Positions 50,655 to 60,598 of a stretch of DNA of 64,000 bases are shown piece after piece. The number at the start of each line of letters is the position of its first letter. The stretch's first letter is position 1. The notes under the pieces were generated by a model. It did no database searches. It was not told the origin of the DNA and saw only the letters and a list, made by a program, of their open reading frames with translations. This stretch comes from Epichloe hybrida (Eukaryota; Ascomycota; Sordariomycetes; Hypocreales; Clavicipitaceae): assembly GCA_019022495.1 (NCBI GenBank), contig JAFEKR010000004.1:3968001-4032000 (forward strand). The letters are read 5' to 3'. The translations under genes were made by a program, and so were the position numbers.

Positions 50655-53045
50655 GAAAAACCTTTCCGCACTGACCCCAAGGTACGGAATTGCCTCTAAA
50701 ATATAAATCATATTAATATTTAAAATCCTTACCTTTATTTCTTTCCCCCTATAATATCACACTATAATAGAGCTAGTAGTAAGAGTGTAAATAAAATACT
50801 AATAGTAATTAATATAAGCTTAGGGGGGCTAGCTTAGAGTAGCTACTACTTAAATATAAGAATAGGATAGTTTAATATCTAAAGAAGTAAGAATAACCTA
50901 ATAGTAAACTAAAACTAATTTATATATCCTAAAGATATAAAATATTATAATAAGATTACTAGCCTTATCCTAAGTAATAAAGTTACCTAAGTATAGTATA
51001 TTATACTAGCTATAGCTTACTAGGTAGTAGACTATACCTAAGCTAAAGTAAAAACTATAAATACTAATAATAGTAATATTTATATTACTAAAGAAATATT
51101 AAAAATAGCCCTTAAGGAGGCTATTAGGGAGGAAGCTAAAGATAATAACTCCCTAACTTAGGTAAGCATTATAGCTAGGCTTATACTAAAATAACTAAAT
51201 ACTAACCCCCTCTCTCTTTAAATCCCTAGAAGATAATATAAAGAAATACTTATAAAAGGAAACACTATATAAGAATTACTTTAGTCTAGGGGTATAAAAG
51301 ATATAGTTATAGCTATAAATAAAGCTATTAGGTAAGCCTTAGTAGTAGTAGCTAGAAGACTCCCTAGTAAAGATATAATTATTACCTTTAAAGGGAATAT
51401 AGTGGAATATAAGGAAAACTAAAAATAGATTACTAAAGTATTTAGCCTAGAGGTAACTATTTACTACTATATACTTAGTGTTATTATTAAGGGGTTTCTA
51501 ATAAAGTATATATCTATTAAGAACCTAGTAATAGAGATTAGAAAAGTAAATAAAGTAAATATAATTAAGGTAACTATAAGACACCCCTAGGGTAAAGGCA
51601 CTTAGTAAACTACCCTAATTCTTAGACTAGCTAAAGTTAAAGATACTAATAAAATATACTAAGATAAAATAGTCTTTAAAGTAAAGCTATTCTAAACTAA
51701 ACTATATAATAAGACCTTATAACCTAGATAATACTATAACTACTTTTAAATAGAATATATTACTAAGTTCTATAAGGTAGCACTAAGGTATAATAGGTAT
51801 AGTGCTAGCTAGTATAAAGATAAAGAAGCGTTATACCTTATAATAAATAAATAACTTAAGGAAAACTATACCCTATGCTCTAGGCTATACCTAGCCTAGT
51901 TTAAAGACTACTTAGTATTAAAAGAGAAGTAAAATATAGTAAAGGTAAAATACCTAGAATAGCTATCTTACTTTACCTCTAGCTCCCTAAGTAAGAACTT
52001 AGCCCTAGCCTAAGAGAGAGCTAGTATAGCTATAAAACCTATAGTAATAATAGGAAAAAAGAGAGGTTACCTAATAAATGTAAAATAAAGCGCTAAATAG
52101 CTAAGAGCTAGAAGCATTAGATATTATATAAAATAACTTAAAGCTAAAATAAAACTAGCATAAGATAGCTAAGACTTACCACTACCCCCTTAATTAATAT
52201 AGTAATATTATAAGTTTTCTTTTAGAATATAAATAAAAAAGATAGCTTAATATATATTATACTTTATTACTAAACTAATATAAATATAATAGTAATTTAA
52301 GAGTAAGAACATATAAAATATCTATAGCCCTTTATACTAGGCCTTACTTAGTTTTAACTTATATACTATAATAAGTATAATACTATATATATAAATAAGA
52401 AATATAATATAAGGTTATAGTTAGCCTAGGGAGGGACTAATTAGTTACTAGTGAAAATATAAGGGGTTAATATCTATTCCCTTTACTTAGAAGGTTATAG
52501 TAATAACTAAAACACCCCTATATAAGATATTAACATAAAGACACTATATAACTAAAGCGTATTTATAGAAGACTTTAACTAAAAGCACCCCCTCTAGGAT
52601 AAGCTAAATAAAATAACTAATAAAGTAAAAGAACTATTAGAACTTATAAACTAGTAAAGGCTTAGACTAGTAATACCCTAGAGGGAACTTACTAGATAAT
52701 ATAAGGATAATAGAGATAGTACTATTAACCTAGTGTAAGTAACCCTAGATATCTAAGTTTACTATAAAGGTATAGAAAACCTTACTAAATCTAACTATAT
52801 TCTATAGCTAATTAGTATTTTTACTAACTTATAAGATAATACTTCGCGGACCCTTAGGTATATATAAAACATAATAGATAAACTATATATAAAGGCAAAA
52901 GTAATAATATATTTTTAACCTAAAAACACCCTAGACTTATAAAATAAAGAAAGGATAAATATATATATTACTTAGCTTATTATAAACCTATAATAAATAG
53001 TAAATAAAGTAGCCTTATAAAAGCCCTAGGGGCTCCCTAGCAAGT
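50655..53045 (+). pseudogene. Tad-type LINE fragment: ORF1 and endonuclease
   Basis: The plus strand, read through RIP stops, gives an ORF1-like stretch with ARRLPSKDIIITFKG at about 51345-51385. This is the pattern of Tad1-type ORF1 proteins, which match ...RRLPSGD.V..F. A basic region and an apurinic-type endonuclease portion follow, with a LLELINQ..L...P block (52630-52680), as before the SDH motif. It stops at 53045, before RT, at the junction with Gypsy-A. The upstream edge carries an unmutated patch (50660-50697). Confidence 0.6.
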
Positions 53046-54700
53046 TCTAATAGGAATAAACTAGTATAAGTTATTACTAGTAAGTAATAAGGGCACCCCT
53101 TAAAAATACTACTTATTTATATCCTTATAAGACTAAAAGTATTTATTAAACTAATTACTTATAGAGATATTATAGCTAGAATTTAATTTATTTAAAGAAC
53201 CTTTTTTAAGTTTAAGTTTAACTTTCTAGAAAAAAGCTTAGAATTAAAACCCTTAATTTAAGTCTTATTATATAAAGTATAATAAGGTAATAACTTTACT
53301 ATAGGTTAATTAAAGTTACTTAAAAGTAATAATATAGCTATATCTTAGATATAGTTAATTAAACCCTTTAAGCTATTAATATTTAAGAATTATATTTTTA
53401 TTTCTCTAAGTATAAGAAAAGAAATTTTATTACTAACTTATAATAACTTTATTACTAGGCACTAAGGAGTAAGTAAAACTCTTTATTAAATTATAAACTA
53501 ATATTATTAGCTAATAATAAAGAAAGATATAAAGGTATATATTAATACTTATATAAATTATTAGACTTTAAAACTAAGGTATTATAAACTATATAGTAAG
53601 TTAGCTATATTACTAGTACTTAATTACCCTTTTTAAGAATTATTAATAGATTTTATTACTAGACTTTTACTAGTAAAAAACTTAAATTAAACTTATAATA
53701 TAATTCTAGTTATTATTAACTATTTTATAAAATATAGTATTTATATCCTTATTTTAATATAACTAACTAGTAATAGGCTAGTAATTATATTCTTAGAATA
53801 TATTTTTAAAGACTATAAAGTACTAAAAGGTATTATAATAAACTAAGGTTTTATATTTACTAGTAGTTTTTAAATAACTTTTTATTACTTTCTTATAACT
53901 AAGTAATTACTTAGTATTACTTTTTACCCCTAGATAAATAGCTAAATAAAATATTTAAACTAAGTCTTAGAATATTATTTAAGGGCTTTTACTTATACTA
54001 AATAAACTAATTAAGTAAATAACCTATTAATAATATAATTTATATATAATATAAGTAATTACTTAATATATAGCTATACACTAGTAAAGGTATTATAAGT
54101 TTATAATCCTAGAGATTTATAGTAAGTAATAGTAAATATCCCTTTAGTAAATAATTTAGCTAAAAGTAAAGTTTTAGTACTAAAAGAGAAGTATACTATA
54201 ATTAAATAGCTTTTAAGTAACTTATAGACTTAGTATAAAAAATATTATAATTAGAAAAGAACTTTAATTAGGTTTAAGGTTAGTAACTATATTTTACTAT
54301 TAATAAAGAATATTAACCTAAGATACCCTAGTAAAAAGCTAGCTATAAAGTACCTAAGCCCCTATAAGATTAAAAAGGTAATTAGAAGTTATAGACTAGT
54401 ATATTAATTAAAATTATTACCTAAGACTTAATTATATAATATATTTTATATTACTAGTCTTAAACCTTTTAAAGGGAACTTAATAAATATAAAAGATATA
54501 TTCTTATTATAAGATAATATTAAAGATAATAAATAAGAGTTTAAAGTTAAGAGAATTATTTTATACTATTATAATAAAAGGTATTATAAATATCTAGTTA
54601 AATAAAAAGGCTATAATACTTTAGAAAATTCTTAGGTATTAAAAAGGGATTTTATTACTAAAGAAAATGTTAATAACTATAAGTAATAGCTAAGTAATAA
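53045..54700 (+). pseudogene. Gypsy-A integrase and chromodomain remnant
   Basis: Plus strand: an integrase core block (IDFITRLL, then ILVIINYFIKYSIYI) at about 53650-53750, FIFTSSF near 53855, FYP*INS*IKYLN near 53935 and LRAFTYTK further on, the usual Ty3/gypsy order. A chromodomain follows at 54535-54690, with YYKYLVK*KGYNTLENS. It is truncated at 53045 by the Tad junction, so RT is missing from this strand. RIP stops throughout. Confidence 0.72.
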
Positions 54701-56201
54701 AGTTAATATAAGATAGTTATAATTTATAAGTTAATATACTAAAGATATTAGAAAATAAAGTTAATTTACTTAAATAACTTAAATAATTTATTATATAGCT
54801 ACTAAGTACTTATTCCTTTATAATAAAGTTAGTTCTTAAGATTACTAGTCCCTTATTATTAGTAATAGCTATAGGAACTATAGAGAAAGAGGCCTTAGAA
54901 GTATCTTTATTATTAAAATCTCTCTCTTTATATATATAAACCTAAAGTATACTAAGAAGCTTAATAAAACTAATATAATTAAGTAAATTAATAGTATTTA
55001 GTATAAACTACTAGTAAGTTAGTTAAGTATTAGCTAAGTATATTAAGAAAGCTTACTATTAGGATATTCTAAGCTATAAAGTAAAGATAGTTTAAAATAT
55101 TAATTTATACCTTTAGATTTATAGTATTACTTAGTAATACTATTATAGTATATTTATTATATTTTACCTTATAAGTAATATTAGTAAATATTCAAGTATA
55201 GTAAATATAATTATACTTATTAGAGTTTTTATAAACTAAAATAGTATTTTATAGCTTTTTCTTTACTTTTATAATAAGCTAGTAATAAGTTAGTAATAAA
55301 AACACTATAAGAAAGTAATAAACTTATAATAAGATTTTAAAAGAAGTTTACTTTAAAGAAAACTTTATAGGAGATTTTATAGGAGTTTTTTTAATTAATA
55401 AATCTTCTTAAAGTAATAAAAAAGGTAAAGTTTTAATATAAGACTTAGATATAGTAAACTAGCTATAAGTTAGCTATAATAGACTAGATAAAGAAGTTAT
55501 ACTAGTAAGAGTATAAACTTATAAGCTAGATAAGGGTAAGAAACTAAGATAAATAAGGATAAATAATAATAATAATTAGGGACTAAAAGAGGTTAGTAAT
55601 TACTAAGTAATAGTAATAAAAGAGCTATTACTTAGCTAGTAAGGGTAACTTATAAGGTTAAGGGATATTATAAGAGAAAGGAAGTATATAAAAGAGAGGA
55701 AAAATTAGTCTCTTTTATATTAACCCTAGACCCCTTAAGTAATTTAATACACTATATATAGGTAATCTATAAATTATAATAATAACTATTAGTATTACTA
55801 ATTATATATATACTTCATAGCTATAAACTTATAGTAACTATAATATAAGCCCTTTAGTTAGACTATTTAAAACTATAGTATCAAGTACCTTATTTATTTA
55901 AACTAATTATAAAAATTAATATAAGTTATTTATTTTTTTCTTCTAGCTATATAATAGGTAATAATATTTATTTTACTATATTAAAGCTATATATAAGCTA
56001 CTATTTAAATATTACTAACTATAATAAAGGGGTTATTTTTAATTAGTAGTATTATTATTATTATTTCTTTTTATTTACCTATATATTTAAATATAAAGTA
56101 CTTTATCTTATTTTCTTTATAAAGCTTTATTATAGTAATTATACCTTTAAGTAAGTAGCTTATTTTATAATTAAGGTTAATTATATATAAGGGAGGTATT
56201 A
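54701..56201 (+). other. 1.5-kb tail between chromodomain and 3' LTR of Gypsy-A
   Basis: Unusually long for a Ty3/gypsy 3' region. If RIP-type stops are ignored, one plus frame stays readable over most of it, ending near GGAGGTATTATA at the LTR. No domain is recognised. It is present in both arms of the inverted duplication; the left arm keeps an extra 437 bp. It may be a lost third ORF or simply AT-rich DNA in which frames stay open by chance. Confidence 0.35.
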
Positions 56202-56472
56202 TATTAGAAGTGTAAAGGTTAGAGATAGGATATTTATTAAAGTAAGTATTTAAAACCACCTTTAGGCTATATAAATAATAAAGAGGCTAGCTAGCTATAA
56301 GATAGCTATATACTTATAAAGTAAGGTATTTATTAAAGACTATATATATTATTAGTGCTAGGTTAGAGATTAAAACCTTTATATACTTGCCTTTAGCTAG
56401 CATTTATCTAGTAGTAACTATAATAGTCTTAGCTATCACTTCGTTCTTAACCTTTTAGTGCAAGCCATGACA
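56202..56472 (+). repeat. 3' LTR of Gypsy-A
   Basis: 271 bp from TATTAGAAG (RIPed TGTCAGGAG) to GCAAGCCATGACA. It is followed by GTTAT, the right target copy. Confidence 0.85.
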
Positions 56473-56477
56473 GTTAT

Positions 56478-57238
56478 TAGCTATTATATAACTTATATTA
56501 TAATAATAGAGTTATATATTAAAATTTATATACTCCTATTACCTTAATTACTGAATACTAATTATTATTAATTTAGTCTAGTAAAAGTTATAGTAATAGC
56601 TCTCTCTTAATTAAATTACTATATAGCTACTAATATATAGAGATATAAAGTTAAGAGTAAAAGGTATTTTTAAATACCTTAGTTATATTTTAAATTAGCC
56701 TAGTTAAAGGGTAATACTTTACTAAGAATTTACTATACTTACTTTACTATATATTATTATACTTACTTTACTTACTTTACTTAAATAGTAATAGTTCTAG
56801 ATTATTAGTTTTAAGTACTTAAGGTAGTTTTATAAGGAATATTTTATTTTAGCTTACTATTTACTAAAAACTACTTAGAAGTAATTAACTTTTTAAAGTA
56901 ATTTCTAAATCTTAATATATATTAATTTACACTAATAGTGCTATAAATATTACACTTATAATTTATTAATTAACACTATAAAGGTTATATATTTAAATCT
57001 TACTTATATAAAAAGAGATATTTTTTTTTTTACATAAGGTATAATTAATTAATTTAATTATGCCTTATAAGGGTATTAATTAATAAAAAGGTAAGTTATT
57101 TACTACCCCTTTAGTTATATAATTAATATATTTTAAGGGTATTAAAGGTTTTAGTGTAATTTATATATAACTTTATAATAATAATAAAAAAATAGCTAAT
57201 TATAACTAAGTGTAATTAAAAGCGCTAGGCTTATAACT
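56478..57238 (-). other. 5' internal region of Copia-2, RIPed
   Basis: Between the Gypsy-A insertion and the 5' LTR. Directly inside the LTR, the minus strand reads GTTATAAGCCTAGC then TAATTACACTTAG, also present between the two LTR remnants at 13063-13096 and after the Copia-3 5' LTR. This is the probable primer-binding site. The rest should be leader and gag but no frame survives. A small palindrome (ATAAGGTATAATTAA...TTATGCCTTAT) lies at about 57033-57070. Confidence 0.5.
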
Positions 57239-57428
57239 TATAAGATAGTATAAGAAGTAATAATAATAAATTTAGCTATTTAAAGCTATTTACATATAGT
57301 ATAATAAGGCTATATAACAAGGGCAAAAGAGGGTCTTTGCCCTAAGTGCCAAGGTCTTGCAATAAGGCCTCGAAGAGGGAAGACATCGCGATAGTGATGC
57401 CTAAGATGTGAGGCTGCTACAACCAACA
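57239..57428 (-). repeat. 5' LTR of Copia-2
   Basis: Pairs with 17814-18002. Here the mutation pattern is reversed: the inner part (57239 to about 57315) is RIPed, while the outer part (to 57428, with AGACATCGCGATAG) is intact. Target copy CCTTA follows at 57429-57433. Confidence 0.85.
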
Positions 57429-57989
57429 CCTTAAAAGCCTTGCCGAGCTCTCGGGCGGGAAGTTCCGTTGAATTCCGAGTTGTGGGAGCCAGGGGATGAG
57501 ACACGAGCCGCTGCAAGCTTACGGAGTACACGCCACGTTATGAAGAAGGGGGAGGCAAAAAAATAATCAGCGGTCCCGAACAGCGGTAATTCGTATAATA
57601 ATACGTGACGGTTTATACGGCTGATTGTAAACTCCTTGTTTGCTTATGCCTTGCAGCGTGGATATATTTCTTCCGGCCAATCCTGTCAATTCCTGACCTG
57701 GGTTGCTTATTCCCCCCCCCTTACCGGGTTTGATACCACGGTGTTCTCCAACGCCGGCCGTCGCTGCTGCACCATTTCGGGTCAAACGGGCCTCATCAGG
57801 CGTGCTTATGGATTCTAGAACCAACAAGTTCCCTACGTGGAAATCAGCAGGGGTGCATGTCGTGGCTATAACCCTGGGCGGCTCCCGAGCTGGCACATAG
57901 TCTTGGGTGCAAAGCACAAGGGGAAACCGCGACTTACACTGGCGCAGCTAACTGGCAGATCTTTACTAGACAAAGCTCCTGGACGGCAA
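57429..57989 (+). other. Upstream region of the oxidase gene
   Basis: Normal-composition DNA between the transposon and the oxidase ATG. It presumably holds the oxidase promoter. An AT-rich stretch (TCGTATAATAATACGTGACGG near 57590) and a C-run near 57711-57721 are seen. The minus frame 57567-57917 has no recognisable domain and is treated as chance. Before the insertion it joined directly to 17813. Confidence 0.45.
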
Positions 57990-60165
57990 ATGCCCAAACA
58001 AAGCAAAGCGGGCAGTATGAACTTTTACAATGAGATGAGCGGACAGAACGCTGTGGAGTCGGATGTGTTGATTGTTGGATCTGGTCCTATTGGTGCAGTG
58101 TATGCCAGGACCATCCTCAACGCGGATGACAGCATCAACGTGCTCATGGTAGAGATGGGGGAACAGTAAGTAGTCCGTGGCTCATGTGTTCAGACGGGTA
58201 GTAGTTCTAACGCACTTCGCTAGGCAGACGAGGTTGATCGGCGATCACAAGAAAAACAGCGTCGTGGTGCAGATGGATGATAGACGTTTCTCCAGGTAAG
58301 GAAAGCAAAGCAAAGCAAAGTCGAGAGGATACATGTTCCTGGAATTGCCAGCTGATCCGTCGCCACTTTCACAGCACTGTTGAGGTAGAAATTATTATTA
58401 TTTTTTATTTTTTATTTTTCCGCCCCCGTCACCAAGGAGTTGGTGTGGACTGATTCATTTCCAACAGGGGGCATTGGGTCTGCTTTCAGAACCAGCCAAG
58501 GCAACAGCGGTTGGCCGGAATAAATACACAGAGGATACCGGAACCATCGAGGAGCGTCATTGCAGTAATCTGCCCGCTTCTCCTGTTGTCAGGGAGGTGG
58601 GAGGCATGGGTTGCTACTGGAGTTGCGCCACCCCGGAACAGCACCCGGTGATTGAGAGGTCAGATCTCTTTACCGACCAGGAGTGGAGAGACCTATACAG
58701 TGAAGCCAAAGCTCTGTTCAGAACTACCGACGCAACGTTCGATCATTCCATCCGCCACCGACTCATCAAAGACGCGCTTGTTCGGGCCCACGGGGATCGG
58801 GAGTTTGTCAACCTGCCCCTGGCTTGTCGTCGAAGCACGCGTAACCCAGATTACGTGGAATGGACATGCCCAGCAACGATTCTAGGAGATCTCGCCGACC
58901 CGAGGTACAGTGGCACAAACTTTGAGTTGAGAGCGCGGCACCGATGTACAAGGCTGCTCGTGGACTCGGCGTCGAGACAGATAATCGGGGCCGAGCTCAC
59001 CGATTTACTAACAAACGACGTGGTTGTAGCCAAGGCGAACAAGTATGTCATCTGTGCCGGAGCAATTCTGACAGCCGGCATCCTGTTCAATTCCCAGATT
59101 CGACCTGAGACCGGCTATCCCGCCTTGGTGCGCCCCCGATTTGAAACAGCCTCAAAAGGGGGAAAAGAAGACAATGAAGCTAATCGCCAGCAGGGACGGT
59201 ATTTGACAGAGCAAACCATGTCTGTCTGCCAAGTTGCCATGAAGAAGAGCCTGTTGGAGGACGCATGGAAGAATGATGCGCGTTGCAAGGAATACTCGGA
59301 AAGATTCCCCAGCGATCCTTTACGTATCTCTCCCAATGATCCTTCTCCCGAGGTACAGTTCTCTCCTGCGATTGGTGATGGGAGGTCTGATTCGGTACTG
59401 CCGAGTTTTTTCATGATACTGATGGACACCACGGATCATTGTTGTGCTAGATTTCGACGCCCGTCTCCGAGAAGTACCCCTGGCACTCGCAGATCCAGCG
59501 CGACCCATTTCACCACAACAGCGTTTCCAATTCCCTCGATCCGCGCCTCCTCATCGACTTGCGATTCTTCGGATACGTCAAGCCAGTCTATGACAACCAT
59601 GTCGAGTTTTCCTCCGACGCTACCGATGCCTTTGGCATGCCTCGGGTAAGTTCCATCCATCACCCCCCCCCCCCGGTACTTCTTGTGCCGAGTCTATGGG
59701 GCTGACAAAAGCTTTGTCCGAGCCATCGATACACTTCCGCATCGGCGAAGAAGATGGCAAGCGAGCACAGGCTATGATGAAGGAGTAAGCATGCTTTGGG
59801 TGTCCTTTTTGCACGAGTAATCATGACTGAACTCTCTCTCTCCACCTTGCAGCATGAAGAACATCGCTGCCTCTCTCGGTGATTACATACCTGGAGGTGA
59901 GCCCAGATTCATCGCCCTGGGCACGGCGATTCACATTTGCGGAACGACCCGAGCAGGTGAGGAAGATGACGGGTATTCGGTGGTTGATAGACACTCCAAG
60001 GTTTGGCGGCTGGAAAACCTGTTCATTGGGGGTTGCGGCGTCATCCCGACCCAGAACGCCTGTAATCCAACCCTGACTGCGGCGTGTTTCGCCCTCGTTG
60101 GTGCGCGCAAGGTTGTTGAGGAGATACAATCTCTCAAATACCCGGCGTACCAGTCGAAACTGTAG
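57990..60165 (+). CDS. Pyranose 2-oxidase-like GMC flavoprotein, 584 aa
   Basis: FAD-dependent oxidoreductase of the glucose-methanol-choline superfamily, closest in motif order to pyranose 2-oxidase. Proposed exons: 57990-58165, 58224-58295, 58375-58384 (10 nt), 58468-59394, 59451-59645, 59723-59784, 59853-60165; all introns GT-AG and in phase. Motifs: Rossmann DVLIVGSGPIGAVYAR near residue 30-45, VEMGEQ, STVEGAL across the micro-exon, REVGGMGCYWSC (about 130-138), NPDYVEW, GRYLTEQTM, VSEKYPWHSQIQRD, GTAIHICGTTR with His508, and ACNPTLT with Asn552. The last two residues match the catalytic His/Asn pair of GMC oxidases. The His that binds FAD covalently in pyranose oxidase (STHW) is Tyr136 here, so FAD is probably bound non-covalently. 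No signal peptide is evident. An alternative start is ATG at 58017. It converges on the ABC gene and probably oxidises the NRPS-derived product (inference). Confidence 0.88.
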
Positions 60166-60598
60166 GGCTGGCGCCGTTGGTGAAAATACCGCCAACCATG
60201 GTTAGAAACTAATAGAAATAACCAAACCTGGATACTTTACTTTACTTGCTCCGTCTGGGTGACCCACGAAAACACCAACAAATGAAGCTCGCGATGCATG
60301 AAGAACTAAACATGTTGGCAGCCACTGAGCCACGGGTCACGCCACACAGTTTACCCGTCCACCCTCCCACCGTTCTTGGTGGCATTGTAAATTGTCATCT
60401 AAGCCTTTTGTCTCTTGCATGTCTTGCATGGGTGATGGAATGTGGTTGAAATCAGGCTGTGAAGATGATGAAGAGGATGGAATCGTTTCTTCATCGCCCA
60501 CAGGCGCGGGCAGTACTTGTACTTGGCTACCGCGGCAGAATAGAAGTTTTTTTTTTTTTTTTTTTTTTTTTTCCATCGAGGCCTCATAAGGCTCTAAC
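60166..60598. other. Convergent intergenic region with a T26 tract
   Basis: It separates the 3' ends of the oxidase (plus) and the ABC transporter (minus), so it must hold both 3' untranslated regions. A run of 26 T lies at 60547-60572; read on the minus strand it is an A-run 27 bp after the ABC stop codon. Small frames here are low-complexity shadows. Confidence 0.6.

Larger units (their letters stand above)
25863..56472 (+). mobile_element. Gypsy-A: Ty3/gypsy chromovirus with internal inverted duplication
   Basis: Direct LTRs of about 270 bp (25863-26132, 56202-56472) are flanked by a perfect duplication GTTAT (25858-25862 and 56473-56477). The last 3.2 kb (53045-56201) is the plus-strand 3' part of the element: integrase, chromodomain and a long tail up to the 3' LTR. 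About 150 bp of 5' internal sequence follows the left LTR, then comes a reversed copy of the element's own 3' half (26280-50645) and a Tad fragment (50655-53045). Copia-3, its solo LTR and a hAT composite lie within. A chromodomain would have targeted integration to heterochromatin. Confidence 0.8.
17814..57428 (-). mobile_element. Copia-2: Ty1/copia element expanded to 39.6 kb by nested insertions
   Basis: Direct LTRs of 189-190 bp (17814-18002 and 57239-57428) are bounded by a perfect 5-bp duplication CCTTA (17809-17813 and 57429-57433). Read on the minus strand the LTR starts TGTT and ends CACA. The internal coding order on the minus strand runs from the 57-kb end: integrase (about 24700-23000), reverse transcriptase below that, RNase H (about 18990-18100). 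All of it is RIPed. A Tad fragment sits in the RT/RNase H part and Gypsy-A sits at 25863-56472. It separates the NRPS from the oxidase gene. Confidence 0.87.

Noticed and set aside
3251..57300. Mitochondrial or centromeric origin of the AT-rich DNA
   Set aside because: The AT-rich DNA is recognisable retrotransposons with Gln/Trp-to-stop changes, and nuclear genes with spliceosomal introns lie on both sides. No mitochondrial genes or simple centromere satellite are seen.
17814..57428. A conserved promoter module shared by the NRPS and the oxidase as a co-regulation signal
   Set aside because: The four similar copies (12875, 13101, 17814, 57239) were first read as shared promoters. TG...CA ends, perfect CCTTA duplication and adjacent primer-site sequence show they are LTRs of one Copia family.
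57567..57917. Minus-strand 116-codon frame upstream of the oxidase
   Set aside because: No motif or plausible family. It lies in the expected promoter region and overlaps frames on the other strand.
57837..57989. Earlier in-frame ATG for the oxidase at 57837
   Set aside because: It would add 51 residues of non-conserved sequence. The ATG at 57990 already leaves a normal leader before the FAD-binding motif.
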